30,237 bases of DNA from an uncultured Eubacteriales bacterium. Lineage in GTDB: Bacteria; Bacillota; Clostridia; Peptostreptococcales; Anaerovoracaceae. The notes under the pieces were generated by a model that was not told the origin of the DNA, searched no databases, and saw only the letters and a program-made list of their open reading frames with translations. Every line of letters starts with the position of its first letter. Within the stretch, counting starts at the first letter, position 1. The stretch covers positions 1 through 30,237 of the forward strand of contig URGK01000027.1 in the NCBI GenBank assembly GCA_900547295.1. The letters run 5' to 3'. Below, piece after piece: positions 22,186-30,237 of the stretch. Position numbers and translations under genes: made by a program.

Positions 22186-23520
22186 ATGTCGATGAGAGTA
22201 CCTCCTCACAATGAGGATGCAGAGCGCAGTGTTCTGGGAGCAGCCATGATAAGCCATGAGGCTATGATGAATGCTGTCGAAATGCTCAGACCTGAGGATT
22301 TTTACAACAGAATAAACAAGGAAATCTATGAGGCAATAGAAGAACTCTACAAAAAAAACAGTCCTGTGGATACAATTACCGTTTCAGAGGAGCTCAAAAG
22401 AAGAGGCTCTCTTGAAATGGCGGGAGGCAGAGGATACATAGGCGAGCTTACGCTCAATGTGCCCTCCACTGCAAACGCAGGCGAATATGCCAGAATAATT
22501 GCAGAAAAATCATCTCTGCGCAGCCTGATAGACGTGTCTGCGGATATTACAGACAAGGGCTATGACGACAGTATAGATGTAGATGAGATACTCGATTATG
22601 CGGAGAGAAGCGTACTTGAAATCGGACAGAAGCGTCAGGTCAGAGACTTTACTCCAATCGAGGAAGTCCTGAGGCGAAATGTAGACAAGATCAGTGAGCT
22701 TGCGGCAAATGAGGGCAAAATCACAGGCCTTACGACAGGATTTCTTGATATAGACAATATGCTGTCGGGACTTCAGAAATCTGATATGATAATAGTTGCG
22801 GCAAGACCCTCAATGGGCAAGACGGCATTTGCCATCAATATTGCGCAGAACGCCGCTGTCAAGGGCAACGCCTCTGTTCTCATATTCAGTCTGGAAATGT
22901 CCAAGGAGCAGCTGGGCGAGAGAATACTCGCGGTTGAGTCAAGGACAGAGCTTGGCAAAATCAAAACCGGCGCTCTTGAGCAAAAGGACTGGGACAGAGT
23001 TGGAATTGCAATAGACACGCTGTCAAAGGCCAGCATAGTAATAGATGACACGCCGGGAATTTCCGTAATGGAAATGAAGAACAAATGCAGAAGACTCAAG
23101 GCCGAAAAGGGTCTCGACCTCATAGTTATAGACTATCTGCAGCTTATGGAATACAAAGGCAAGTCCGACAACCGTCAGCAGGAAATATCGGCGCTGTCGA
23201 GAATGATCAAGCAGCTTGCAAGAGAAATGGACTGTCCTGTAATCGTGCTGTCACAGCTTTCCAGAGGTGTGGAGGCGCGTACTGACAAGAGGCCTATGAT
23301 GTCCGACCTGAGAGAATCAGGCTCAATAGAGCAGGATGCGGATATCGTTATGATGCTTTACAGAGACGACTACTACAACAAGGAGTCGGAGAAGTACAAT
23401 ATATGCGAGATAATCATCGCAAAGCACAGAAACGGCGCCACAGGAACCGTGGAGCTGACGTGGCAGCCTCAGTTCACTAAATTCAGTGACAAGGCCAGAA
23501 GCGGAGGAAATTATGAATAA
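22186..23520 (+). CDS. dnaB: Replicative DNA helicase DnaB
   Basis: 444 residues, usual length. The N-terminal domain (VPPHNEDAERSVLGAAMISH) is followed by the RecA-like domain with Walker A ARPSMGKTAFAINIA and Walker B LDLIVIDYLQLM, and the DRRPMMSDLRESGSIEQDAD-type region (TDKRPMMSDLRESG here) near the end. It forms the hexameric helicase that unwinds the fork. It follows rplI by ten bases. The next gene starts inside its last codons. In Bacillus the orthologue is called dnaC. Confidence 0.98.
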   Translation: MSMRVPPHNEDAERSVLGAAMISHEAMMNAVEMLRPEDFYNRINKEIYEAIEELYKKNSPVDTITVSEELKRRGSLEMAGGRGYIGELTLNVPSTANAGEYARIIAEKSSLRSLIDVSADITDKGYDDSIDVDEILDYAERSVLEIGQKRQVRDFTPIEEVLRRNVDKISELAANEGKITGLTTGFLDIDNMLSGLQKSDMIIVAARPSMGKTAFAINIAQNAAVKGNASVLIFSLEMSKEQLGERILAVESRTELGKIKTGALEQKDWDRVGIAIDTLSKASIVIDDTPGISVMEMKNKCRRLKAEKGLDLIVIDYLQLMEYKGKSDNRQQEISALSRMIKQLAREMDCPVIVLSQLSRGVEARTDKRPMMSDLRESGSIEQDADIVMMLYRDDYYNKESEKYNICEIIIAKHRNGATGTVELTWQPQFTKFSDKARSGGNYE

Positions 23521-23710
23521 GATATTAGATGAAATGATGGTTTGCGAAGTTCTTGATGCATATCCTCAGCTTGAGGAGGTGCTTGCGGCAAACGGACTCG
23601 GCTGTGCAGGCTGTCCGGCTTCAGGTAACGAAACACTCAGAGAGGCTGCGGAAAGCCACAGCATTGATTTTGAAAAACTGGCGGCAGAGATTAAAAAAAC
23701 ACTGGAGTAA
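23513..23710 (+). CDS. DUF1858 small disulfide/iron-type protein
   Basis: 65 residues, from ATG 23513 with GGAGG eight bases upstream, overlapping the end of dnaB by eight bases. The pattern MMVCEVLDAYPQLEEVLAANG followed by GLGCAGCPASGNETLREAAE is the DUF1858 family, small proteins with a CxGC pair, sometimes called hybrid-cluster-associated redox disulfide proteins. It probably binds a metal or forms a disulfide. Why it sits in a replication operon is not clear. Confidence 0.88.
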   Translation: MNKILDEMMVCEVLDAYPQLEEVLAANGLGCAGCPASGNETLREAAESHSIDFEKLAAEIKKTLE

Positions 23711-23715
23711 ATATT

Positions 23716-24987
23716 ATGGCTTTTTTTATAAAGCAGGATGAAAACTGGTATCTCAAGGATACCGGCATAGAAAACATATTTATAAATGAATATATGACTC
23801 AGGCGCCGGGAGATTACGTTAAGATATATATTCTCGCTCTTATGTATGCCAAAATGGGAGCGGATATATCAAATGAGGCTATAGCAAAGTCTGTCGGCGT
23901 TGAAGAGGAGGACGTGCTCAAGGCGTGGAACTACTGGGAGAGTCAGGGCGCTGTAATCAAGCACAAAAAAGAGGGCGCAGGCAGGTTCAGCTATGACGTT
24001 GAATTTGTTTCCCTCAAGACAGCCTCCAAAACCGGAAATGCGGCAGCGCTTGTGTCCGAAAAAAAAGTAAGCCCTCTTGAAGATGAGGAGCTCAAAGGCC
24101 TATATATGCTCATAGAGCAGATAGTAGCAAGGACTTTAAACGGCACAGAGATGAAAGCTATAGAGGAATGGCTGACAGAGCTTGACACAGACCCTGAGGT
24201 TATTCTCTATGCATATAACTATTGCAAAAACAAAGACAAGGACAATTACAGATATGTAGGCGCGGTAGTTAAAAACTGGGCGGAAGAGGGACTCAAAACG
24301 GCAGAGCAGGTCGAAAAGCATCTGGCGCAGAGCGATGAGAGAAACTATCTTTACAGGAGAGTTTTCAAGGCTATGGGCTTTGACCGCAACTGGACTGAAA
24401 AAGAACAGAAGCTTATGGACAGCTGGTTTGATGATATGGAGTTTTCCATAGACAGAGTGCTTGAGGCCTGCGGCAAAAGCAGTGGGATTTCAAACCCTAA
24501 TCTTAATTATGTCAACAAGGTTCTTCAGAACTGGCACGAGCAGGCGGGAGAGCTTGAGGGAACTCCTGCAGAGGGCGCAGGCAAAAAAATATCAATGAGC
24601 CGCGTGCTCAAATATTATGAATACATAAAAACCAGAGAAGAAAAAGACGCCGAAGCAAGACGGCATGAAATATACAGTAAAATACCGAGAATTAAACAGA
24701 TTGAAGATCAGCTCAAAAACTGCAGTATGTCAATCTCCAAGGCAATGGTGGGACTTGGCGGCAGTGACAGGGATGCTGAGATACAGAGATTAAGAGCAGA
24801 GGCAGATAACCTTACGGCAGAAAAAGCATTTCTGCTTACGGATAACAATTACAGACATGACTATATGGATGTAAGATACAAATGCGATTTGTGCAAGGAC
24901 ACGGGAATAACCGATACGGGAGAGCGGTGCCGGTGTTTTTCACAGAGAATGAAAGAGGCTGTTGAATGGCAAAATCACCAGAAGTAA
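23716..24987 (+). CDS. DnaD-domain primosome protein fused to DnaI-like N-terminal zinc domain
   Basis: 423 residues. The N-terminus (MAFFIKQDENWYLKDTGIEN) is a winged-helix replication-initiator domain, followed by two DnaD-type C-terminal modules (about 130-195, LEDEELKGLYMLIEQIVART onward, and about 210-275, YLYRRVFKAMGFDRNWTEKE onward). Residues 300-423 differ: a helical hairpin (ARRHEIYSKIPRIKQIEDQL...) and a zinc ribbon with C390-C393 and C405-C407 (YKCDLCKDTG...CRCF). That is the N-terminal half of the DnaI-type helicase loader, but the AAA+ ATPase that should follow is absent. Such a protein could bring DnaB to single-stranded DNA without an attached ATPase. It follows dnaB and overlaps the next gene by 22 bases. 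Confidence 0.85.
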   Translation: MAFFIKQDENWYLKDTGIENIFINEYMTQAPGDYVKIYILALMYAKMGADISNEAIAKSVGVEEEDVLKAWNYWESQGAVIKHKKEGAGRFSYDVEFVSLKTASKTGNAAALVSEKKVSPLEDEELKGLYMLIEQIVARTLNGTEMKAIEEWLTELDTDPEVILYAYNYCKNKDKDNYRYVGAVVKNWAEEGLKTAEQVEKHLAQSDERNYLYRRVFKAMGFDRNWTEKEQKLMDSWFDDMEFSIDRVLEACGKSSGISNPNLNYVNKVLQNWHEQAGELEGTPAEGAGKKISMSRVLKYYEYIKTREEKDAEARRHEIYSKIPRIKQIEDQLKNCSMSISKAMVGLGGSDRDAEIQRLRAEADNLTAEKAFLLTDNNYRHDYMDVRYKCDLCKDTGITDTGERCRCFSQRMKEAVEWQNHQK

Positions 24988-26717
24988 AAAGCGAAGAAAA
25001 ATTTAATAAAGAGCCATATGACAAGACAAAATCAGCGCGGATAAAAAAGATGTTTCATAAAATTGCAGACTGGTTTGCAGTTTCCACTCCGGGAGGGGCT
25101 TCGGAAGCAATGGCAAAGATGCAGGACAAGGCGGACTACTGGATAGACATTGTTGAGGATCAGTTTGCAAAGGATGTGGCGTGGATTAAAAAGGGTCACA
25201 GAATTATGTGGAAACTTATAGGGCAATGGTTTTCGGTTACAAGAACCGGAGGGCTGTCCGGGATTGCGGCATCTGCGGTAAACAGATGCGACTTTGTAAT
25301 CAATGTGCTTGCCGATAATATTGTGTTTCAGGCCGTCAGGCTGCAAAGAGCGCTTAACAGACTGTGCCTGCGCATATGGAAAAACCGCATGCTGTGCCTT
25401 AAATATTTCACAGGCATAGTTATTCTGACCATATGTACGGTTTCAGTATTTAACCATGTGACAGGTTATGAATATTCATATAACGGCAGGGTTTTAGGGC
25501 TTGTCAAGAATCAGGAGGACACTCTTAAGGTACTGGATATCGCATCAAAGGGGCTTACCAGTGAGTATGGCGTTGATGTACAGATTGACCCCAAAGAGGA
25601 TATAACCTTCAGAAAGGTTGTAATCATAGACAGAACTGTCGACAATATGGACGAGGTTCTGAGGAAATTCACATATATGCAGGATACGAAGGCTACGGCG
25701 TATGCTATCTATGTTGATGGCAGGAGAACCGTTACAGTAGACAGTGAGCAGACTGCGGAGGAAGTACTGAGCGCTCTCAGAGATAAATATGTGGAGCCTG
25801 AAAAAGCCGATGAATATGACAAGGTATACTACGGTCAGAAAATAAAGATAAAGCAGATAGATACGACTTTAGGCAGGCTGATGAACAGGAACAATGCCAT
25901 CAGAATACTTGACAAGGGTGAAAGCCAGGTAAGGTATACGGTTCAGCTTGGAGATACAGTTAAATCCATAACAGACAGCTTTGCAATGAAAGAAAGGCTG
26001 TTTTATGAGCTTAATCCGGATATAGATCAGGATGAGGGAACTCTTGAAGAAGGATCAAAGGTTTCGGTAGTATACAAAACGCCTAAGATAACCGTTATAA
26101 CCGAAAAAACATTAACCTACGACGAAAAAACCGGATATAAAACCAAAAGAGTGAAAACAAAGGAATTATACAGAGGTGATACAAAAGTTCAGACCAAGGG
26201 CAAACACGGTAAAAAACAAATAACCGCGGCAGTTACGGAAGAAAACGGTAAGGAAGTAAAGAGAGGGGTTCTCAAAGAAAAGGTTGTTAAGAAACCTGTT
26301 ACAAAGGTGGTGCTTGTGGGTACCAAAGAACGGCCGTCGACAGTGGGAACAGGCAATCTGATTAATCCTTGCCCTGCGGGATATCAGTCATCAGGCTTTG
26401 GCTACAGATGGGGCAGACTGCACAGAGGTGTCGACCTTGCCTGCGCGGCAGGTAACAGCATATATGCCGCAGACGGCGGTACGGTAGTTACAGCATCATT
26501 CAATTACAGTTACGGTTATTATGTTAAGATAAATCATCAGAACGGTATGGTGACAACCTATGCGCATTGCAGTCGTCTGCTTGTTTCGGTAGGTGACAAG
26601 GTGCACAGGGGACAGAATATAGCTCTTGTCGGCAACACAGGAAATTCGACAGGCGCGCACTGTCACTTCGAGGTAGAGGTAAACGGATCCCTTAGAAACC
26701 CGAGAAACTATTTCTAG
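24966..26717 (+). CDS. Membrane-anchored G5 and M23 (LytM) peptidase
   Basis: 583 residues. A basic cytoplasmic region (1-145) is followed by one membrane helix (about 146-163). The outside part has a LysM-like segment (YTVQLGDTVKSITDSFAMKE), a G5 domain (ITVITEKTLTYDEKTGYKTK onward) and a C-terminal M23 peptidase with HRGVDLA, TYAHCSRL and GAHCHFEV, giving the zinc-binding His/Asp/His set. M23 enzymes cut peptide bridges of peptidoglycan, so this is likely a wall-remodelling enzyme or an activator in division or sporulation. The N-terminal region contains an internal repeat (see findings). The start overlaps the DnaD gene by 22 bases; this is the last gene of the operon, ended by the hairpin at 26732-26770. 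Confidence 0.93.
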   Translation: MAKSPEVKSEEKFNKEPYDKTKSARIKKMFHKIADWFAVSTPGGASEAMAKMQDKADYWIDIVEDQFAKDVAWIKKGHRIMWKLIGQWFSVTRTGGLSGIAASAVNRCDFVINVLADNIVFQAVRLQRALNRLCLRIWKNRMLCLKYFTGIVILTICTVSVFNHVTGYEYSYNGRVLGLVKNQEDTLKVLDIASKGLTSEYGVDVQIDPKEDITFRKVVIIDRTVDNMDEVLRKFTYMQDTKATAYAIYVDGRRTVTVDSEQTAEEVLSALRDKYVEPEKADEYDKVYYGQKIKIKQIDTTLGRLMNRNNAIRILDKGESQVRYTVQLGDTVKSITDSFAMKERLFYELNPDIDQDEGTLEEGSKVSVVYKTPKITVITEKTLTYDEKTGYKTKRVKTKELYRGDTKVQTKGKHGKKQITAAVTEENGKEVKRGVLKEKVVKKPVTKVVLVGTKERPSTVGTGNLINPCPAGYQSSGFGYRWGRLHRGVDLACAAGNSIYAADGGTVVTASFNYSYGYYVKINHQNGMVTTYAHCSRLLVSVGDKVHRGQNIALVGNTGNSTGAHCHFEVEVNGSLRNPRNYF

Positions 26718-26731
26718 ATACGATAAAACAA

Positions 26732-26770
26732 AATGGATATGCCCGGAGTATATGGCATATCCATTGTTTT
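26732..26770 (+). terminator. Terminator between convergent genes
   Basis: A perfect twelve-pair stem, AATGGATATGCC (26732-26743) with GGCATATCCATT (26754-26765), followed by GTTTT. AAAACA on the left side may let it work for the opposite gene too. Confidence 0.9.
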
Positions 26771-26800
26771 ATTCAGGTTAAATTAACTTGTTAAAGGTAG

Positions 26801-29281
26801 TTATTCTCCGGCAGGTATATTGGATTCGGTAATGGTTGTTCCTGAATAGTCAGAGGTTGCAGAAACTGTTGCCAAAGCGTCATCTGCAGCGAAATTGTAG
26901 GTGTAGTAAACATAAGCATCATTTTGTAAAAGCTTGAATGTGATTGACTCAAATGTGATACTGCTTTCATCAGAACCTTCCGCATTTGCGATTGATACAG
27001 ATTCTACTGCTACCTTGATTTCATCACCCTGCGAGGATTCAACATATATATTATATGCGCTGTTTACAAATTCAGTCCAATCATATGTGCTGCCGCTGCT
27101 CTTTGCTGCAGTAATGGCATCGGCAGTAATTGGCCTTGTTCCTTTTTTTAATTCAACCTTATTAATATCAATTCCGCTTACATTTACATCAAAATATTTG
27201 GTTGTTATGTGTTTTTTGTAAGAATGTATGTTGTCGGAATAATACTCAATAGTGTAAAGAGTTACTAAATAGTTATACCTTCCGGGTTTTACATAACCGT
27301 TAGAGCATATTCTGCCGGCATCTATCGTTATTATATCACTATCTATCGTTTTTATGTCATCATCGCTTTTCAGCTTGATATCATAATCCGAAATAGGTCC
27401 TGTTATATCCTTGACATTGGTGTCGCCATTGAAGCTGGAAAGCTTAAGTCCTAGTGATACTGAGGAATTTTCCACGTAATTTATAGGGCGTCCGTACAGC
27501 ATACTCCTTATAGTAACTCCTATAAATTCTAAAGAACTCTGACCGAAGGAATTATGAGTGTTATTGCATACGGAAATACTGTCTGTGCTTTTTCCGGAAG
27601 TTAAATTGTTTCCATAAAGCCGCATCATTAAATATCCAAACTCATATTTTGGAGCCTTGTCGCCACCCAGTAAATAGAGAGTGGATACAACAGTTCCATT
27701 CTTATTCTTTACAAAGAGATATGTTGTACCTGCCCTCTTTCCCTTTACCCGTATGCTGTGGGTGTCGTTATCTATTGCAATTCCGTTTGAATTATCTATA
27801 GTTCCGGCTTCTGCATCTGTGCTGATTTTAGCTGAATAAATCTCAGCAACGTTGTCGTTTGATATGCTTACTGTATAATCTCCGTAATTCTCAACCTCCT
27901 CACCGTATTTGGTGATATAGAAGTACAGAGGTACAGTTGTTTGTTCTGCGGTATCATTTGGACAGTAAACCATATTTGTCGGACTGTCAAAGTCCGGAAC
28001 AAGGGTACGGACTGGTTCATCTCCGGAAAGGTTTAACTTATAGATTTCTGCTGTTGTAATCTGCACACTGTACGGGTTGTATGACGGTGTCGGATCCGGT
28101 TCGCGAATTTCGCTGGCTGTGATTGTAACATTGCCTGTGTCTACCACACCTGTTTCAACAGTTTTTCCGGACTCATCCTTTTCATAATTATAGGTATGAT
28201 ATACAGCTCTTGCTGTAGCTGTTGACTGGAGATTATTCAGATACAGCTTGCCGTTATAGTTTACAAAGCCTGAACTTGTGGAAATGGAGAAATCCACATA
28301 TTTAGGCTTATTGGCTGTATTATAACTCTCAACAACAACTCCGTTTTTATCTTTCAGATTAACATTTATCTCGGTTAGTGTTTTTTCGGGAACTACAGTC
28401 GGTGATATTTCCATACCGGTAATTCTGCCGTCTGTTGCGGTGAACTGAGCCGAAGATTTATCAAATTTAACTGTGTATGTACCGCCGTCATTTATCTTGT
28501 CGTTTGTAGTTAATATGACTGAATTGCCGCTGACTGAAATATCTTTGACTGTGAAATTCCGCTTGGTCTTGTTGTTTGATATACTGAAATCAGAGGCTTT
28601 CATATCGTAGCCTGTAATATCTGTTTTAAAGCCGAGCTTAATCCTTGTGGTTTCAAGCTGCTGCGCAGAGTCGATATATGCTCCCACATAGACATTAATA
28701 TTAGTGGCTTTGTTTGCCTTGTTGGAACTTGATGTTGAATTTGAGGCCTTTGCAATTACCTTGATAGTGGTTTCCCCCTTTTTATATGCTCTTGCCTTGC
28801 CTGAAGTTGCGCCTATCGTAACAATCTCTTTGTCGTTGGAATAAAAGCGTATCACATCTGTGGATGTGGACGGGGTAAGCTTTGCCTTTACGTAGGCGCT
28901 GTCACCCGGATTAAGATATATATCAGATGCTTTAACTGAAGTACATCTCTGACGCACTGTAAAGGTTTTTCTTGCGACCTCTTTGCCGGTTTTCTTGCTC
29001 TTGGCTTTGATTGTTACAGCTCCGGGTGCAGTGGGCTTGAGTTTTCCTGTAGTCAGACCTATAGTTGCCACCTTTTTGTCGGTAGTATAGAATTTGACAT
29101 TGGCGCCCGGTACCTTAAGGCTGTAGGAATGACCGGCATATATTATGCTGGGGGCTGCTTCGCCGCTTTTCAGCGTGATTTTACTGCTCGCCGCAAAGGC
29201 CGTATCAGGTACTCCGATTACGGAGAACACCAGAGCCGCCATAAGCAGAACTGCTGTCAGCTTCTTCATTATCTTTTTCAT
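26801..29281 (-). CDS. Large secreted protein with Ig-like (Big-type) domains
   Basis: 826 residues. A signal peptide with a KKIMKK start, hydrophobic core and cleavage near AFA-AS (residues 28-32) is clear. Bacterial Ig-like repeats follow: FYTTDKKVATIGLTTGKLKP with GAVTIKAKSKKTG (about 64-100), FYSNDKEIVTIGATSGKARA with TTIKVIAKAS (about 145-180), and weaker ones later (ISNDNVAEI, GTTYLFVKNKNG). No S-layer, LPxTG or choline-binding anchor is seen, and the C-terminus ends in NIPAGE, so it may be released or held by other contacts. GGAGGAG precedes the ATG. Adhesion or surface structure is inferred from domain type only. A promoter candidate lies at 29315-29344. Confidence 0.85.
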   Translation of the reverse strand: MKKIMKKLTAVLLMAALVFSVIGVPDTAFAASSKITLKSGEAAPSIIYAGHSYSLKVPGANVKFYTTDKKVATIGLTTGKLKPTAPGAVTIKAKSKKTGKEVARKTFTVRQRCTSVKASDIYLNPGDSAYVKAKLTPSTSTDVIRFYSNDKEIVTIGATSGKARAYKKGETTIKVIAKASNSTSSSNKANKATNINVYVGAYIDSAQQLETTRIKLGFKTDITGYDMKASDFSISNNKTKRNFTVKDISVSGNSVILTTNDKINDGGTYTVKFDKSSAQFTATDGRITGMEISPTVVPEKTLTEINVNLKDKNGVVVESYNTANKPKYVDFSISTSSGFVNYNGKLYLNNLQSTATARAVYHTYNYEKDESGKTVETGVVDTGNVTITASEIREPDPTPSYNPYSVQITTAEIYKLNLSGDEPVRTLVPDFDSPTNMVYCPNDTAEQTTVPLYFYITKYGEEVENYGDYTVSISNDNVAEIYSAKISTDAEAGTIDNSNGIAIDNDTHSIRVKGKRAGTTYLFVKNKNGTVVSTLYLLGGDKAPKYEFGYLMMRLYGNNLTSGKSTDSISVCNNTHNSFGQSSLEFIGVTIRSMLYGRPINYVENSSVSLGLKLSSFNGDTNVKDITGPISDYDIKLKSDDDIKTIDSDIITIDAGRICSNGYVKPGRYNYLVTLYTIEYYSDNIHSYKKHITTKYFDVNVSGIDINKVELKKGTRPITADAITAAKSSGSTYDWTEFVNSAYNIYVESSQGDEIKVAVESVSIANAEGSDESSITFESITFKLLQNDAYVYYTYNFAADDALATVSATSDYSGTTITESNIPAGE

Positions 29282-29314
29282 TAATACTCCTCCTCAAAAA
29301 ATACATTGTATCAT

Positions 29315-29344
29315 ACTATACTCACACTTATCCTTTGCCGTCAA
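29315..29344 (-). promoter_or_regulatory. Promoter for the Ig-like protein
   Basis: Reading the minus strand, TTGACG (29344-29339), an 18-base spacer and TATAGT (29320-29315) give a fair vegetative promoter about 34 bases before the start codon. The remainder of 29282-29473 is AT-rich and featureless. Confidence 0.55.
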
Positions 29345-29473
29345 TATACCATTTATTATAGGGTAAAGCAATACGTTTTATGGATTTAATATAATAAAGT
29401 AAAGTGTGACTAATTGAGATTGTATACAAAAACCTAAAAAATATGTAAAACAGGAATAAACTAGAAAAATATG

Positions 29474-29501
29474 TTGACAATTGGATAAAACAGGGTATAA
29501 T
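29474..29501 (+). promoter_or_regulatory. Promoter for the YdbC-like gene
   Basis: TTGACA (29474-29479), 16-base spacer, TATAAT (29496-29501): full consensus hexamers, 52 bases before the start codon. Confidence 0.85.
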
Positions 29502-29552
29502 TAATGAAAGGATATGCATAACCTGTAATTTTATAGAAAGGAACAAACTCAG

Positions 29553-29792
29553 ATGACAGAAACAAATAACGAAGTAACATTTGAAATCACAGAACATATA
29601 GGTGTGATTGCGGAGCACCCTACAGGGTGGACAAAGGAATTAAACAGAGTAGACTGGAACCATAAGGGGAACCCTAAGTATGATATCAGAGACTGGGATG
29701 AGGAACATCTGCGTATGTCAAGGGGAATAACTCTTCACGAGGATGAGGCTAAAAGGCTTTGCGATTTATTAAAAGACAGACTGTATAACTAA
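29553..29792 (+). CDS. YdbC/PC4-like single-stranded DNA binding protein
   Basis: 79 residues. EITEHIGVIAEHPTGWTKEL, then DWNHKGNPKYDIRDWDEEHL and GITLHEDEAKRLCDLL match the YdbC family (PF02229, bacterial relative of transcriptional coactivator PC4). Such proteins are dimeric and bind single-stranded nucleic acid; a role in transcription or repair is inferred from structure-based work on the family. AAAGGA precedes the ATG, with a consensus promoter upstream, so it is probably well expressed and monocistronic. Confidence 0.9.
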   Translation: MTETNNEVTFEITEHIGVIAEHPTGWTKELNRVDWNHKGNPKYDIRDWDEEHLRMSRGITLHEDEAKRLCDLLKDRLYN

Positions 29793-29799
29793 AACAACC

Positions 29800-29836
29800 A
29801 AAAAAGGAAGCTGGACATATAAGGTGTGCAGCTTCC
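29800..29836 (-). terminator. Terminator of the DUF378 gene
   Basis: GGAAGCTG (29836-29829 on the minus strand) pairs with CAGCTTCC (29813-29806), followed on the minus strand by six T's (29805-29800). The opposite side lacks T's, so it serves mainly the minus-strand gene. Confidence 0.85.
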
Positions 29837-29845
29837 GATACGGCA

Positions 29846-30034
29846 TTATGATTTTTTCTCGAAAAGAAAACTTATAGAATAAAGTCCGGCAAGTCCTACG
29901 ATAGCGAATATTATTCTGCTGACAACCTCAAGATTAGGACCGAAGATTGACGATACGACATCATAGCCGAAAAAGCCTATAAAGCCCCAGTTTAATGCCC
30001 CGATTATAACGAGTATCAGTATTATCTTTTTCAA
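29846..30034 (-). CDS. DUF378 small membrane protein
   Basis: 62 residues with two membrane helices (about 3-25 and 38-57). KKIILILVIIGALNWGFIGF and FAIVGLAGLY are the DUF378 (YuzA-like) signature. The start is TTG (30034-30032) with GGAG about nine bases upstream; a nearby ATG is in another frame. Function is unknown; the family is often seen as a single small gene, sometimes with stress genes. Confidence 0.9.
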   Translation of the reverse strand: MKKIILILVIIGALNWGFIGFFGYDVVSSIFGPNLEVVSRIIFAIVGLAGLYSISFLFEKKS

Positions 30035-30091
30035 AAGCCATCACTCCTTTCAGAATACTATTCTGCCCAAAAGCATACATAATATGTTATA

Positions 30092-30230
30092 ATGATTCTA
30101 CCATTATAATTCGGCGTTGCCGAATGGTAAGAATCATTGAATTATGCTCGACATTGCTCGCATAATATAATGAGGTTTTACCATTTAACACGCCGTGAGC
30201 AAGAAATCCCCCACTTCTATAAGTGGTGGG
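30092..30230 (+). ncRNA. Candidate structured RNA (IS605-superfamily/IscB-type guide RNA-like), truncated by window
   Basis: Three stable hairpins in a row. First, ATGATTCT (30092-30099) pairs with AGAATCAT (30130-30137), ACCA with TGGT, and TTCGGC-GTT-GCCGAA at the tip (30110-30124). Second, ATTATGC (30141-30147) with GCATAAT (30160-30166). Third, CCCCCACTT (30208-30216) with AAGTGG-T-GGG (30221-30230), preceded by GTGAGCAAGAAAT. The last part recalls the end of the structured RNA in front of IscB or at TnpB ends. No coding frame for either nuclease is inside the window; iscB would be expected just beyond the right edge. The identification rests on memory of such elements and on structure, not on alignment. 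Confidence 0.4.
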
Positions 30231-30237
30231 ATGAATT

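Noticed and set aside
1..30237. CRISPR arrays, tRNA or rRNA genes
   Set aside because: I saw no regularly spaced direct repeats, CCA-type cloverleaf or rRNA core sequence on either strand.

Overview
The window looks like a chromosomal segment of a low-to-moderate GC anaerobic Bacillota (class Clostridia). The evidence is the yybS-gdpP-rplI-dnaB order, DnaD-type primosome genes, strong GGAGG ribosome binding sites, AGA/ATA-rich codon use, a Gram-positive Pho box and Clostridia-typical small families (DUF1858, DUF378, YdbC, Cys-rich KTR). I would not name a genus. No rRNA, tRNA or CRISPR array is visible. Layout: 1-1625 is the right end of a macro-domain/vWA pair of the ter-like stress or ADP-ribose type. 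1657-3398 is a phosphate-uptake operon (DUF47 + PiT) behind four TTAACA-like repeats. 3495-4007 is a DUF4375-like lipoprotein. 4068-6049 (minus) is a MATE exporter coupled to a cytidylate-kinase-like protein, behind an unusual leader with two homologous terminator hairpins. 6397-8590 holds a methyltransferase, an autoregulated-looking TetR with a KTR zinc-ribbon protein, and a small membrane protein. 9017-11960 holds glnS and a CofE-like ligase. 11980-17642 is a broken IS3-family element whose orfB is split by about 4.2 kb of cargo with different codon use: a LytS-type histidine kinase, a response regulator and a diguanylate cyclase. The IS sits in the loop of what was probably the shared terminator of the CofE-like gene and a resident, convergent diguanylate cyclase (17680-18873). 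19231-26717 is a core operon: yybS-like, gdpP-like, rplI, dnaB, DUF1858, a DnaD protein fused to the N-terminal half of a DnaI-like helicase loader, and a membrane-anchored G5/M23 peptidase. 26801-29281 (minus) is a large secreted Ig-like protein. 29553-30034 holds a YdbC/PC4-like protein and a DUF378 protein. The last ~150 bases form a series of stable hairpins resembling the structured RNA next to IS200/IS605-superfamily nucleases, possibly IscB. How the genes may work together: two diguanylate cyclases and a c-di-AMP phosphodiesterase put several nucleotide-signalling genes in one region, but the cargo cyclase and two-component pair look acquired. The most interesting items are the tandem MATE leader hairpins, the split IS with regulatory cargo inside a terminator, the DnaD/DnaI-N fusion, and the candidate guide-type RNA at the right edge.
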